This document shows, piece after piece, positions 43,230 through 54,419 of a stretch of DNA of 64,000 nucleotides. Each line of letters begins with the position of its first letter. The stretch's first letter is position 1. The stretch spans positions 17,980,001 through 18,044,000 of the forward strand of contig JBHGNT010000003.1 of assembly GCA_043228905.1 (NCBI GenBank), in the 5' to 3' direction. Both the position numbers and the translations under genes were made by a program. Under the pieces are notes generated by a model that was not told the DNA's origin, searched no databases, and saw only the letters and a program-made list of their open reading frames with translations. This DNA is from Azolla caroliniana. Taxonomy: Eukaryota; Polypodiophyta.

Positions 43230-44400
43230 AGAGAGAAGAATTTTTTATCATCCATTAAGAGGCCAGTTTTGACCTATGGGACAAGAGTATACATGTGTTC
43301 TTGATATGTGTCTCCTTCCTAAAAAGGGGTATTCATTGAAGCACAAAGTCTCTATGTATGAATAAGGCATACACATATGAGCTCAACCTTCTAGGTGGTG
43401 TCTTCAGTATGGCACTTACGTTATCACTCCCTCTTAATATGTCTTGATATCTTGAACGAATTGCACTATATGTCAAGCATGTGAAGAACAAGTGACATTC
43501 ATCCTCTATCATGGCTTCATTGCATACTTTACATGCCTTTAAATTCATTACATTTTGATATCGTGATGCAACTTTAATACCTAACTTGTGAGGTTGAGTG
43601 TGAAGTAGTGTGAGGGCTCTATGAGCATTACTACTCATATTGATAATGAGATAAGGTTGGATACGATCAATAGGCATTCTTGCCTTATATTGAGACCAAC
43701 GTTTAGGGTTAAGATTTGTAATGTTGTATTCTAGCTTTGTCCTCTTAGCATCTTCCCACTTCATCTTTAATGATTCCACCAACCTTTCCTCAATCATTTC
43801 ATAATGCATATCATCGCTCGAAATCTCTAAAAGATCATCCACACCCCATCATCTGAACCATTTACTTATGTCAACAACCCAACTGGATGAGAGAATTTTA
43901 CTCTTATGATTCTTCTATGGCTTGCATCCAACATTGTGTAGCTTATATCCAACATTCCAAGAAAGATGTGGTAATCGATGATTCAACATATTCTTGACTT
44001 TTGTAATGCATCTACATATATATAGTTTGGAGTGCCAATACCTCTATGGGCCGAACACCAGTTTTCAAGAGCATAACTTGGTAAGAGGTAGTGCGTTTAA
44101 CTCCTAATTGCCTCCTTAAAAACATCTTTTGAAATTTCTCTATCTTATTCCATGCATCAAGAGAGATGATGCCACCCCATACTTCTACTCCATAAAGCAA
44201 TACTTGAGTTAGCATGGCATTGAATAAAATTAGTTTTACTTCCCATGCACAAGTATGACTTTGATTGCATTGGTTCTCCAAAAAGTAATATGATTTCCAA
44301 CCGGCTCGAAGCCTAGAATCAAAGCATGCACTCCATTTATAAGCGAGAATTAGGCCACTAGATCCAATGCCCTTGTCAAGTTTTGTAGCCACATTTAAGT
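43230..44400 (-). mobile_element. LINE-B2: 3' part of a non-LTR retrotransposon
   Basis: Minus order: frame 44392-44012 with LILFNAMLTQVLLYGVEVWGG..WNKIEKFQKMFLRRQLGVK, then frame 43842-43333 with RMPIDRIQPYLIINMSSNAHRALTLL, the zinc motif CKVCNEAMIEDECHLFFTC, and the end LKTPPRRLSSYVYALF. The 3' end has the hairpin AGGTCAAAACTGGCCT (minus, about 43261-43276). The RT core is missing. The tail matches the fragment at 1160-1310. Confidence 0.84.
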
Positions 44401-44442
44401 AATCAATGTAAAAAATCTCACATCGGAGTTAGTAAACAAATA

Positions 44443-44501
44443 TGAGAATTGAACGTAGGATCTTTCACACCGTAAGCGAGAATCATGTCACTAGACCAAA
44501 T
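44443..44501 (-). other. tRNA-Pro-like sequence (pseudogene or SINE head)
   Basis: The minus strand reads TTTGGTCTAGTGACATGATTC, then TCGCTTACGGTGTGA and ACGTTCAATTCTC. This is the D-arm, anticodon-arm and T-arm order of plant tRNA-Pro, with changes in the anticodon arm and T stem. The 5' acceptor half is missing because the Copia-D LTR begins at 44502. It is not expected to be functional. Confidence 0.7.
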
Positions 44502-45372
44502 TGTCGAATATGGGTATATAATGGTCGTATTCATATTGTCCCATTTGGACATACTAGGTTTAGGCATGTTGAGAACCGAACTCAACTTCCCATTGAGATA
44601 GTGTTCACACTAGCCAGTGGACATCATACGAGGCTAGTTTTGTGATTAGTAGAAAGCATCCGAACAATCAAAGCAGTGTCGACTAACCTTCTGAAAGCCG
44701 ATTAAGCCAAATTGAAAATTTTCAAGGATCGAACTGAACCAACTTTTCGACATCCGGAAGTTGTGTTCGAAGGGGTGTGTTGAGAATTGAACTCAACTTC
44801 CCATAAAGATAGTGTTCACACTAGCCAGTGGGCATTATACTAGGCTAGTTTTGTAATTAGTAGAAAGGGCACTTGCCCTAGACTAGTTGGTATTTAAACC
44901 AACTCCTTGTAACTTAGTTGTTGTTGGATGTAATTCTATTTTTACGAATATAGCCTCTTGTTCAAAGCTCTCTCTCTCTCTCTCTCTCTCGCTTTGTCTT
45001 ACGTACACACACGCACACACACACACACAGAGTTTACTTCTGCTGCACAACATCACCTACATCACTCTCAATTCTTTACAAGGCTATTCATGTAGATAGT
45101 GGAAAGGGCAGTAGCCCTAAGTTAGTTAGTATTTAAATTGACTTTTGTAACCTAGTTTTAAGGTTGTTCATTTTGTACATTTGGCCATTATAACTCTGAG
45201 AATAATACACAATTACAATTTGCTTTTGCCTATCTTGGTGTCTCTCTTCTTCTTGTGTCTTATGATTTGATTGTCTTATATTACCAATTTGTTATTATCT
45301 GCTACCTCTTTAAGATCTTCACAAGAAGAGTGTTGATTCTTGGTTCCACACAAGATGGTTGGTCACAACATC
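44502..45372 (+). mobile_element. Copia-D 5' LTR, interrupted by a 514-bp element
   Basis: 44502-44566 (TGTCGAATATGG..TAGGCA) and 45081-45372 (AGGCTATTCATG..AGATAGTGGAAAGGG) together match the LTR at 54969-55371. The break coincides with the inserted element and its AGGCA/AGGCT duplication. The end near CACAACA is followed by TCTGGTATCTGAG (45371-45383), a tRNA-Met-type primer site. Confidence 0.82.
44567..45080 (+). mobile_element. Copia-E: 514-bp deletion derivative inside the Copia-D LTR
   Basis: It begins TGTTGAGAACCGAACTCAAC and, after only about 88 bp of LTR, passes into about 120 bp that look like the end of a Copia pol. A polypurine tract GAAGGGGTG (44769-44777) follows, then a full LTR (44778-45080) starting TGTTGAGAATTGAACTCAAC. 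AGGCA and AGGCT flank it (44562-44566 and 45081-45085). Most of the 5' LTR and interior are deleted. Confidence 0.82.
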
Positions 45373-46259
45373 TGGTATCTGAGTGAGGCATTTTGATTTT
45401 GTTGTCGCCATCTACTTTGTCTTCATCAACAACTCTTCTTTTGTCGCTTCTGAAGATTTTTTATGTTATAACAGATTCCAAGATTTTAGTCCTACTAAAA
45501 TCCCTTGTTTGGTAACTCCTTAGAAGATCATTTTCAGTGAAGAGAACACATGAAAAGTCTGCACTCGACTGATCTAAATCACTGTTAAAGTAAGCCAGTC
45601 AGTTGTACTTTGTTTTTGTGATTGTAGCCACTCGGAGTTAGACTTCTTCCTTGGACAGGCCATACTTGTGCTTCACCCAGTTAGGTGACGACCGAATAGG
45701 TCATCTGACGCTGTTCACTCGCTCGTCGTAACCACTTGGAGCAAAGTCCACCACAGGAATAACCGCCTTCCATGCTTCACTCGGGTAGACAACATTTGGG
45801 AAGACCGGTCAAATCGGTCCCTCTCTCTATTGTAGTCACCCGAAGCAGGATTGGCTTGGAACAACAACACATAATTTGTGATCGGTATCTTAAAATCAAC
45901 ATTCAAAATTGAATCGGCAGTTAATTGTGCTCAATTCGACCAGGTGATATTCGGGAAGACTAAGTGGCTCTATCCCTCCATTCATCGTAGCCACTCCGAG
46001 CAAGTTTAGCACCCAACTGCTATTCCAAATCCAATCGACAATTAAATTGGCAAATTCGGGTCCAACTCGGCTAAGTCGATCTACTGTAACCACTTAAGAC
46101 AGAACCCTCTAATAGTCGAAGTCGATTTGACTCATGTCCAAATCCGACTAGAACGATATCGGGTGAGCCAATTAGTTGCATCCCACCACTGTTCGCGGTC
46201 GACTCCGGACAGAGTCTAGCAAGCCAACACTGATGGCATCAACATACAGCTCATAAGAG

Positions 46260-47040
46260 ATGAGTCTAAGGAAGTTTAACGGATCGAACTTCAACTTTTG
46301 GAAGGACACAGCTGCAGGACTATCTAATAGTCAAGGGTCAAATCGAGCCATTTGAGACAGAAAATGTCCCAAAAGAATACAAGCCAAATGAGTGGACAAA
46401 GCTAGACAGAATCGTTCGTGCCACTATTTGGATGCACTTATCAGAGTTAGTGTACTTCACAATGCAATCGTGTTCTATTGCCTTCCAACTATCGAAGACA
46501 GTTTCAGACACCTATGAAAAGAAGGTCGCTGCCACAAAGATATATTTGATTCAGTGCCTTTACAACCTTCAAATGAAAGAATCTAACTCGGACCAGGCAC
46601 ACCTAAACGAGTACGAAAGTCTACGCTCCTAGATTTCGGCCCAGTGGACGACGATAAAGGATGAACTAAAATCTATGCTTTGAATGAGTAGTCTCCCCAC
46701 TTCGTGGGAAACTTTCATCACAACTGTATGCAATGCGTCGTCTACTGCCATTAAATACTCTGAGGTCATGAGCTCAATCTTGACGGAAGTTGCTCAGAGA
46801 AATTCGCTTGCAAACGATTCTACCAGTGCCACCTATGTAGCACAAAGTTTGGCTGACCCATTGAACAGTCGAGGAAGAAGTTCTTCCCAACCGCCGAACA
46901 ACATACGAAGCCGGAGCAAGTCTCAGGATAATCGAATATGCAATTACTGCGAGAAACCCAGACATATCAAGTCAGATTTCTGCGCCCTCAAAGCTAGGAA
47001 TGATAAAGCTCAGCGGGCTGATCAAAATAGTGGATGGCAT
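46260..47040 (+). pseudogene. Copia-D gag
   Basis: Gag homology to Copia-A begins around 46270 (LRKFNGSNF style). It becomes clear in the frame 46390-46632 (IWMHLSELVYFTMQSCSIAFQLSKTVSDTYEKK) and after stops in the frame from 46684 (LPTSWETFITTVCNAS). The zinc knuckle near 46940-46982 is CNYCEKPRHIKSDFC. 45384-46260 is the untranslated leader, with no feature recognised. Confidence 0.83.
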
Positions 47041-47430
47041 GAGGAGGTCAACTGTGTCGGCTTGTCAATCGAAGTATTGACAAATGACCAGAACATTCTG
47101 TTCATCGAGCACTCAGTTGAATTAGAAGTTCTGCTTACAATTGAAGAGTCAAGTACTTGGCTCTTGGATTTAGGCGCTTCATACCATGTGACCCCTCACA
47201 GATCCCAATTTCAGCAATATTTGGCCCAACATTCCAACTTAGTTCGAGTCGGAAACTCGCAACATTGTGCCATAATCGGAATCGGCACTGTAGAGCTCAA
47301 CCTTCCAAGTGGCTTTACACTTGTACTACATAATGTATGACATGTACCGAAACTCTCACGACCACTCATCTCAGTTGGACAACTCTCTTACTTGCTCCAA
47401 AACCAAAAGTACATTTATTATCCGTGGGAT
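47041..47430 (+). pseudogene. Copia-D protease
   Basis: The frame continuing from gag has TWLLDLGASYHVTPHRSQF (protease core with Leu replacing Ser in DSGA) near 47155, VRVGNSQHCAIIGIGTVELNL, then HVPKLSRPLISVGQL. It is cut at 47430 by an LTR-like insertion. Confidence 0.85.
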
Positions 47431-47863
47431 TGTAAGTGTATGAGTGTATAAATGATAGTACATGGATAGATAAGTGTAAAATCTTGTGTTAAAAGTCATT
47501 TTGTAAGTATGTGCAAGTGAACACAAGAGTAAGTGTGAGTATATTAATATGTGTAAACATATGCATGTTTATGTGAATGTGTGCGAATATGGAAAAGTGT
47601 TGTAAAGTGACTATATGTTGTTATAAGGGTATGTAACTACCTTCCAAGCCTGATTGAATGTTCTTGATTTGGAACCCTCATGTAATGTACCTATATAACC
47701 CCACCCAAGGGTACATGAATGAATAATAGTAGTTTTTGCCTCTCAATAATTGTCTCTCTTTCTCTCTCTCTCTCTCTTCCTCACACTCAACCCCCTTGGG
47801 AGGGGGGGGGTGGCTCCACCCCCCACCCATCAACAACATTCATTACATCTGTTATACGTCACA
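47431..47863 (+). mobile_element. LTR-like insertion in Copia-D
   Basis: The segment starts TGTAAGTGTATGAGTG and ends ATACGTCACA, contains a TATA-like CTATATAACC near 47690 and a CT-rich leader, and separates protease from pre-integrase of the same Copia. No convincing target duplication was found, so the borders may be off by a few bases. Confidence 0.65.
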
Positions 47864-48240
47864 CTAAGAGAGGTTGACTTGTTCTTGGTTGATGTCATCG
47901 TATCATCACTATGGCACGAACGACCCAGACACCTCAACAAGGCTGACATAAAGCGCTTATCCAAAACCGGATATATCCCCAAACTCTCCTTCTCAGATCA
48001 CCAATTCTGGAGTGTTGCCAGTATGGCAAACAAGTTGCATCCTCACACCCTATGACCACACTAGGAGAATAGAATCCACTCAATTTGGTTCATTCAGACA
48101 TCTGTGGGCCTATGCCACATTAGTCTCTTGGTGGTGCCTTCTATTTCATAAGCTTTGTTGACGACTCAAACAAAAAGGTATGAGTTTATTTGGACATAAC
48201 CAAAGATTGGGTGTTCTCAATCTTCTAGGTGTCACCAAGT
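47864..48240 (+). pseudogene. Copia-D pre-integrase and integrase start
   Basis: LWHERPRHLNKADIKRLSKTGYI (pre-integrase, Gly-His changed) lies near 47910. Then HSDICGPMPH..SLGGAFYFISFVDDS (first catalytic Asp) near 48090-48165. The rest of the integrase is degraded. Confidence 0.8.
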
Positions 48241-48690
48241 AGGCCTCTAGGACTTCGAATACTGACTTTGGAACCCCAAGCACAAGCAAATCATCCAAAG
48301 TTCGGATGTAGTGTTCAATGAGCCAGCTATGCATAAGACGACCGAAAGGCCACTTGAAGTCTAAAGGGTAACCTTTCTGAAGTATCGGCCCTTTAGGATG
48401 GCCCAACCCATAACACGAGGTTGACTTCACGGGTAGCCGAATCCTCTAGCACCGACTCGGCACCAACCAAATCGGCACAACTGAATGATTCAGCTTTGAA
48501 CCGAATGATTCAGCTTTGGACCATCTGACTCAGACACACCCGATGCGACTAACCCAGTCTTACCTTGAAGATCCGAGAGTTTGTTGTAGTTCCCGGAGAG
48601 GTATTCTCCTAGAGTCTTCTTCATGAACGCTGGCGAACTGACGTCATACGAATAAGCATTGGCATCAACTGATTCGGCCACATGGCATCT
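48241..48690. other. Degraded Copia-D linker
   Basis: This part lies between integrase and RT of Copia-D and has no clear motif. AATGATTCAGCTTTG is repeated at about 48483 and 48506. A 63-codon minus frame (48490-48681) has no recognised family and is probably a shadow. Confidence 0.5.
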
Positions 48691-49160
48691 AGCGATGGAG
48701 TCAACGGCAAAACAAGACTTGGGACTTGGTTGAATTATCTAAGAATCGACGTGCTCTTCTGTGCAAATGAGTCTATAGATTAAAAGAGACATCCAATTTG
48801 ACCACCCCAAAATTCAAGGCTAGATTGGTAGCAAAAGGGTTTCGACAAGAACATGGTGTCAACTTCTACGAGATGTTTTCACCAGTGGTGAAAATGACAA
48901 CCCTTCTCTTTATGCTCTGAGTTGTGGTAGTCGAGGATTTGGTGCTGATTCAACTAGATGTTAAAATGGCTTTGCTCCATGGTGATCTCGAGGAGGAAAT
49001 TTATATGGTGCAGCCAAAAGGCTTTGTGGTATCCGAATTGGAACATCTAATCTGCCGACTCAGGAAGAGTTTGTTTACCCTGGGTCAGACTTCAGCCACA
49101 AACAAAAGCTATCCCTTTCCGGAATACTTCTCCAAAGGTGTGGTTAGAGAGATGGATTAA
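48691..49160 (+). pseudogene. Copia-D reverse transcriptase (N-terminal part)
   Basis: Motifs run TWDLVELSKNRRALLCK, ARLVAKGFRQEHGVNFYEMFSPVVKMTTL, LIQLDVKMALLHGDLEEEIYMVQPKGFVV and ICRLRKSLFTL. Homology ends before the YVDD word. RNase H of the same element appears at 54420, after about 5.3 kb of other DNA. Confidence 0.86.
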
Positions 49161-49439
49161 TGCTTCATTACACTAATAAACGTATCCGGAACACATACAC
49201 AGTATCCGCTTATAGGTTACACATATAAGAAATTGCAAGCACAGACAACAAGTACACAAGATAAAACAACAAGAGTTATATTATTCGCTCTCTAATACAT
49301 ACAATCCAGATCCTTTCGTGACTCTGACTCTTCTCTCTACATCTCTGACTGAGACTTTGGTTGGTGTGTCTTCAAGGTACTCGGCTCAACTTGTAGGTCT
49401 TCATCACTAATATTAATTTGTTCTGCCTTTGCCTAACTG
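49161..49439. other. Short stretch with no recognised feature
   Basis: AT-rich sequence between the Copia-D RT and the coiled-coil pseudogene. Confidence 0.4.
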
Positions 49440-51290
49440 CTTTTCGCGTTCTCTCCCGTTCATAGGCCTCCAACTCCAATGTTACCTGCAGTTGGTTGTC
49501 TTCAAACTCCTCCTGGAGCTTCCAGACCTTGTGGCGTAGAAATCTTCCGACAACTCCTTCTGGATGGTGATGATGCTTTCTTGGTCCATCTGATAGAAGT
49601 TGTCATCGGATTTCTTTCGGTTCTCTACATAAGCTCGTAAGATTTGGAGTTCGGCTACCTGATTTGACCATTGGTCCCATATAACCACGGAACATTCTTC
49701 CAATCTCGCTGGCCTCCAACAATCATTCGGATTCGCTTAAGGCCCATTTGCACCTTCTCCTCCGTGGCCTACTTTTCTTGTTTCAGCTGCTTGATTAGTT
49801 GCATGGTGGCCTTAGCATGGATCTCATAGTTTGCTGCTTGGGTCTAGTAGGACATTTACACTTTATTCAATACAACCTTCGTTCTACTACCCGACTATGA
49901 TCCAACAACAACTCCATTCGTTCCTTTGTCGCGCCCTCCAATAGCTTCGATGTTGTTTCCGCCAACACCTTCTCTTGCACCATCAAGGCCTCCGTTTTTT
50001 CTTTGACTTCTGTGTGGGCTTCCTTGAGCTTCTCGCACTGTTGGTCGTACTCCTTCGTTTTTTCTTTGAGATGTTGATTTCCTTGTGTGTGCAGCTGATT
50101 GTCCCGATCCTTCTACTACAAGAGCTCTTCTTTCAATCATTCGATTTCGGTTTCTGCCATCCTCTAGAGCTTGTCCTTTTCTTGTTGCAGCGCGTCCTTC
50201 TCTTCTTTCAACCGGTCCATGTTTCCTTGCATTCTTCGAAGTCCTTCCTCCATTCTCTGCTTCTCATCTTCGGCTGATTTCTGTAACTATTTTTCTTTTT
50301 CCTTCAATGTCTTTTGAGCAACCAATTCATCCTTTAGAGCCTCCCATTCTCTTTCTTTCTCCAGTGCCATCGCTGCAACTGGTTCCTTCCTCCGAGCCTC
50401 CACCGGTACTATGCCCCGTACATTTGTTTCCGGCTTTATTGTTGTCCTGGCCTAGATGGACCTGTATGGCCAATAATGCCTTGGCCCGTTGCAACTCTTC
50501 CTCCAATGTCTGAATACGGCTTTGGGCCTCCGACAATTGTCCGGCCATCGCCGCTGTCCTTTCCGCCTGTGTGGGTCGACTCATCCATTCCCGTTGTTCT
50601 GTGTCCACCCTTTCTGCCACCCCGGTGACCTAGTGTCCTAAACATTCAAGTATTTGCCAACAAGTCCCATGTTGGGTGATTACGACAAACTCCTGTGTTG
50701 CCACCGATATCCCTCCTTGTTCACCGGTTTCTCTTAGGAACAACAACACCGGTTCTTCTTGCGTATCTGGTTCCAGATCCCTCAGGACCTCAGGCCCTCA
50801 AGCCAGTTGCTGACCTCATTAGTTTGCTAATTGGCTTGTCCCGGTTGAGTGCGCCTTTCTGGCTCCGATTCATTTTGAACCGGTTGAACCTCTTCCGATC
50901 TTGCTGTGTCTGCACTCCACCGGCCTTGGCTCCACCACTGTTGAGCTGACGGTCGGTGTTCTGTCCAACTCTGGACTTGATCCTCTCTCCTTTTTCTCGT
51001 CCTGACACACTCTTCTACATCTCTGGACAGGTTTCTCTTCTTCTTCCAGCTCTTCATCCAACCCTTCCTCCTCGATAGTCTCCTAGTGTGCTCTACCGCC
51101 GGACTGTCCTTGCACCGTATCTTGCCACTTCAACTTAATTCAAACAGGTTCTGATGGTTCGGGAAATGCTCCTCTCATAGTAGTTGGGGGCGTTTTTTAT
51201 TGTCATGACTCTTCTTTAGCCCAACCGGGGGTATGAGTAGCAAGCTGCTGCTACCTCTTCGACGACTATTGCGACGTTGTCTCTTTTCTT
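49440..51290 (-). pseudogene. Decayed coiled-coil protein gene, antisense to the flanking Copia elements
   Basis: Minus-strand reading gives long heptad-like Glu/Lys/Gln/Leu stretches: ALKDELVAQKTLKEKEK, then LQKSAEDEKQRMEEGLRRMQ, MDRLKEEKDALQQEKDKL, QHLKEKTKEYDQQCEKLKEA and EALMVQEKVLAETTSKLLEGATKERMELLLDH. Upstream at 50620-50430 in another frame is AGQLSEAQSRIQTLEEELQRAKALLA. Stops within the coiled coil are mostly TAG where Gln fits the heptads. I do not recognise the family. It may be an additional antisense ORF of a retroelement or a captured host gene. It is certainly non-functional. Confidence 0.6.
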
Positions 51291-51333
51291 CCCCTTTGCT
51301 TGGGCTTGATCGTGAGTTGTGGTAGCGTGAGAA

Positions 51334-51762
51334 TGTTGAGTGACAAGCTCAACGTTGGGTGTGTAACACAGTGCGTAACCCAGTGTGTAGATTGGGTGCG
51401 TAAAACAATATGCATAACTTGGCCGTATTGGTGCGTAAACCGAAAGGCCGTTAGTATGGTATTCCTCGTAAGGAATAATTTTGGGAGTTAGTATAGTAGG
51501 CTCATTTATGAGCAGTCAAGTACTGTCAGTACTTCTGTCAGCCCGATAGTCGGGGCTTGTATAAAAGGTGCTCACTGAGCATGAAGTATGTACAGAGTGT
51601 CATTATTTTGAAATAGAACTGAGTTGTCTGCTCCCTCTCTCTCCCTCTCTCTCTCTCCCTTTCCATCTCCATCTCTGCATTTTCTATGTTTTACCAAACT
51701 ATCGTTCTTCAAACAATGTACTTTGTGTTTTGCATACGCTTCCACACACGTATTCTTTTACA
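51334..51762 (+). mobile_element. Copia-C 5' LTR
   Basis: This 429-bp LTR begins TGTTGAGTGACAAGC and ends ATTCTTTTACA. TATAAAAG lies near 51560, and CT-rich runs follow. The primer site TGGTATTAGAGC (51763-51774) follows directly. Confidence 0.87.
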
Positions 51763-51774
51763 TGGTATTAGAGC
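51763..51774 (+). promoter_or_regulatory. Copia-C primer binding site
   Basis: TGGTATTAGAGC differs at one base from the common initiator-tRNA site TGGTATCAGAGC and abuts the LTR end. Confidence 0.87.
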
Positions 51775-51859
51775 GCGAGGGTTGAAGTCTTCTACAACCG
51801 ACAGAAAAGCTTGCGATAGAGACATAGTTGAGTTGTTTCGGAAAAGATAAGAGAACAAC

Positions 51860-52813
51860 ATGGACAGAGGAATGGGAAGCTCGCTACCGACTGAGAAGCT
51901 CGATAGGAGCAACAATGCATCTTGGTCGTACAAGATGCACCAGTACCTGCTCGGTCACGGCTACTGGAGTTATGTCGAAGAAGCTAATGATGTAGCACTT
52001 GATTCGACACACAAAGATTTTTCAGCTTGGGAACAAGTGACAAGCAGAGTTCTCTACTGCTTTGCATCCTGTGTGAGCGACCAACTATTGAGCTATATTC
52101 AGGATGCTAAGATGCCAAAGGACGCATGGGCGAATCTCATAAAGCTTTTCGCCACAAGCACAATGGCCAGGAAGCTATAACTCAGGCAGGAGCTCAACAA
52201 TGTCCGACAGAAAGATTTGTCTGTGGCTGATTACACGACCCGAATCAAGGAAATCTGTGACTCACTCGCCTCTGTCAATATGAACGTCGAGGAGGACGAG
52301 ATGGTTCAAGTGTGCCTTGGTGGGCTAGCGTCCAGGTTCGGAGCTTTCCGAACGGCGGTATGTACGAGGGAGAATACGCCGTCATTTTTCGAGCTTCAAT
52401 CGATGTTGCTCATAGAGGAAAACAATGCGGGTGCATCGACGAGTACGCACGTTGACAACAATATGTTGTACACGGAGGATGATAGGCTCCGTGGTCGTGG
52501 TGGAAGAGGCGGATCGGCGCGCAATGGAGGCGGCCGACAAGAGTAGAACAAGCGGCATAATTGAAATATCGACAACAGTTCCGGACCCTCCACAAGCAGG
52601 GGGAGTCATGGCGGCACCGGAAGCTGGCAAGAGAAGGCTGCGTCGGAATGCTGGTACTGTGGCAAGAAAGGCCACAAGGAGAGCGAGTGTTGGAAAAAGA
52701 GAGCCGATTCAGACAAAGCTGGATCAAGCCGAAGAGATGCAGAGAGGCGTCAAAGGTCGCACTACGCTGAGGACTCCGAACGAGGTGGAAATGGATCGGG
52801 CCCCGCCTTCATA
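51860..52813 (+). pseudogene. Copia-C gag
   Basis: ATG at 51860 gives MDRGMGSSLPTEKLDRSNNASWSYKMHQYLLGHGYW, a typical Copia Gag start. After one stop at 52178 comes LRQELNNVRQKDLSVADYTTRIKEICDSL..EDEMVQVCLGGLASRFGAFRTAV. The zinc knuckle at 52649-52690, CWYCGKKGHKESEC, is complete. One TAA, one TAG and a frame change are present. It is the best preserved gag in the window. Confidence 0.9.
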
Positions 52814-53800
52814 ATGAAGCATAAGGCCAATTCTATGGCTGTGAACACCTCAAAATCGAGTGAGGTGTGGCATGTTGATTTCGGAGCGTCAAATCATATG
52901 ACGAGTCATGAGGAATGGTTCTCATACTTGGAGAAACTAGAATCGCAAGGAGTGGTCGAAACGGGAGACGACACTCCGCATACCATCAAACATGTCGGCG
53001 AAGTTCTCCTCAGCCACGTTGGGCAGAAAGTGAAACTCATGAACGTGTTGAATGTCCTGCCAATAACGAAGAACCTGGTGTCGGTCGGTCAGATTGTCGA
53101 CCAAGGAATGCAGGTTCGATTCCCGCATCTAGGGTGCTTCATAGAAGAGGAAGGCAAAGTAATCGCGCAAGGGCGCCGTGAAGGGAGGATGTTTATCCTC
53201 GGAACCAACAATATGGGCACCGCTATGTTTGCGAAAGGGCAGAAGGTCGAGTCGGACATCGACCTATGGCATAAGCGGTTCGGCCATATTAACTTCCCGC
53301 GGCTTCGTGAAATGTAGACAAAGAACATTGTGTTCGGCTTGCCGAAATTTCGAGGCCGGAATGGCCAAGTTTGCGAAGCCTACCAGATGGGAAAACAACA
53401 CCGATTTCCATTCCCCAACGAGCGTAATCGTAATCGAAATCCGCTAGATTTGATCCATTCGGATGTGTGGGGTCCGGCACAAAATGTGAGTCTCAGTGGA
53501 AGCAGTTAATTTGTAACCTTCATTGATGACTTTACTTGGCACACGTGGGTATGCACGATCGCGAAGAAGAGCGAAGTCTTCACATGTTTCCTGAAGGTGA
53601 AGAGCCTTGCGGAAAGGGAAATAGGGCGTAAGATCAAATGCCTACGGTTCGATGGCGGGAAGGAGTACTTCTCCGACCAATTCACAAGTTATCTACAGGA
53701 GGAGGGAATTCGACACGAATTCTCGTGTAGATACACACCGCAGTGGGAACGGGGTGTGCACGGATGCACACAAAAAGGGGAGTCTTTATTAAAAACAAAT
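52814..53800 (+). pseudogene. Copia-C protease, pre-integrase and integrase, truncated
   Basis: VWHVDFGASNHMTSHEEWF (protease, Phe replacing Ser; 52876-52890), VLNVLPITKNLVSVGQIVDQGM, DLWHKRFGHINFPRLREM (pre-integrase), LIHSDVWGPA, FVTFIDDFTWHTWV (first Asp) and CLRFDGGKEYFSDQF (second Asp) appear in order. The third acidic residue is missing because homology ends near 53764-53800. No RT or 3' LTR of this element was found. Confidence 0.88.
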
Positions 53801-54419
53801 ATACATATTGAAGTATTGTAAGTACTAGGTAGAGAATGCTATAAGGTACTTTTGATGCCCACAAAAAGAGGAGAATAAAGCGTGTGATGGGAGAGAATCA
53901 AGAGGAGGATCACTGATAAAAAAAGGTTGTCATAAAGGATGATGTAACCAACCATCCTTGAGATATAGAAGGAAGGAAGGAAGACCTTTTGGGGGGGTCA
54001 TTTTGGAGAGGGGAATGTGTTGTTGGTTTGCAAATTTCGGTTTCCCTCTTATGTGTAGTCGGTGAAGGAAGGTGAGGCCTCTGCTCGCTAGGAAGCCCGC
54101 GTGCTCCCAACCAGAGGCTAATCGTTTCTGTGTGTCAGTGTGTGTTCGGAGCTCGAACCTCTGTTGTCGGCCAAGTCCAGTTGTATTTTCTATCATTTAA
54201 TCGATTTCTGGTTTGCTGTATCTAAATCTCGCTCTGTGTGTGTGTTTGGGTTTGCATTCTAGTCTCTATTTTTGTCCGTTTTTCGCGTTTTTACTTGAGT
54301 CTTTTGTTTTTCCATAAAAAATATGCTCCATTGGTATTAAAATTAACAATGCCAAAGGAAATATACCATAATACGGCGACAGGCCTGGATAGAATACAAG
54401 TTCTTGCAAGCCCACGCAC
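53801..54419. other. Unassigned segment between Copia-C and the Copia-D 3' part
   Basis: Mixed-composition DNA with a GGAA repeat near 53967-53982 and a G run near 53990. No coding motif was recognised. It could be a remnant of another insertion. Confidence 0.45.

Noticed and set aside
48490-48681. 63-codon minus frame starting MAESVDANAYSYDVS
   Set aside because: It lies in the degraded linker of Copia-D, short, with no recognised family; probably a shadow.
53104-53125. A GGTTCGATTCCCGCAT word like a tRNA T-arm
   Set aside because: It lies in the conserved Copia-C coding region (MQVRFPHLG) and has no A box at the right distance.
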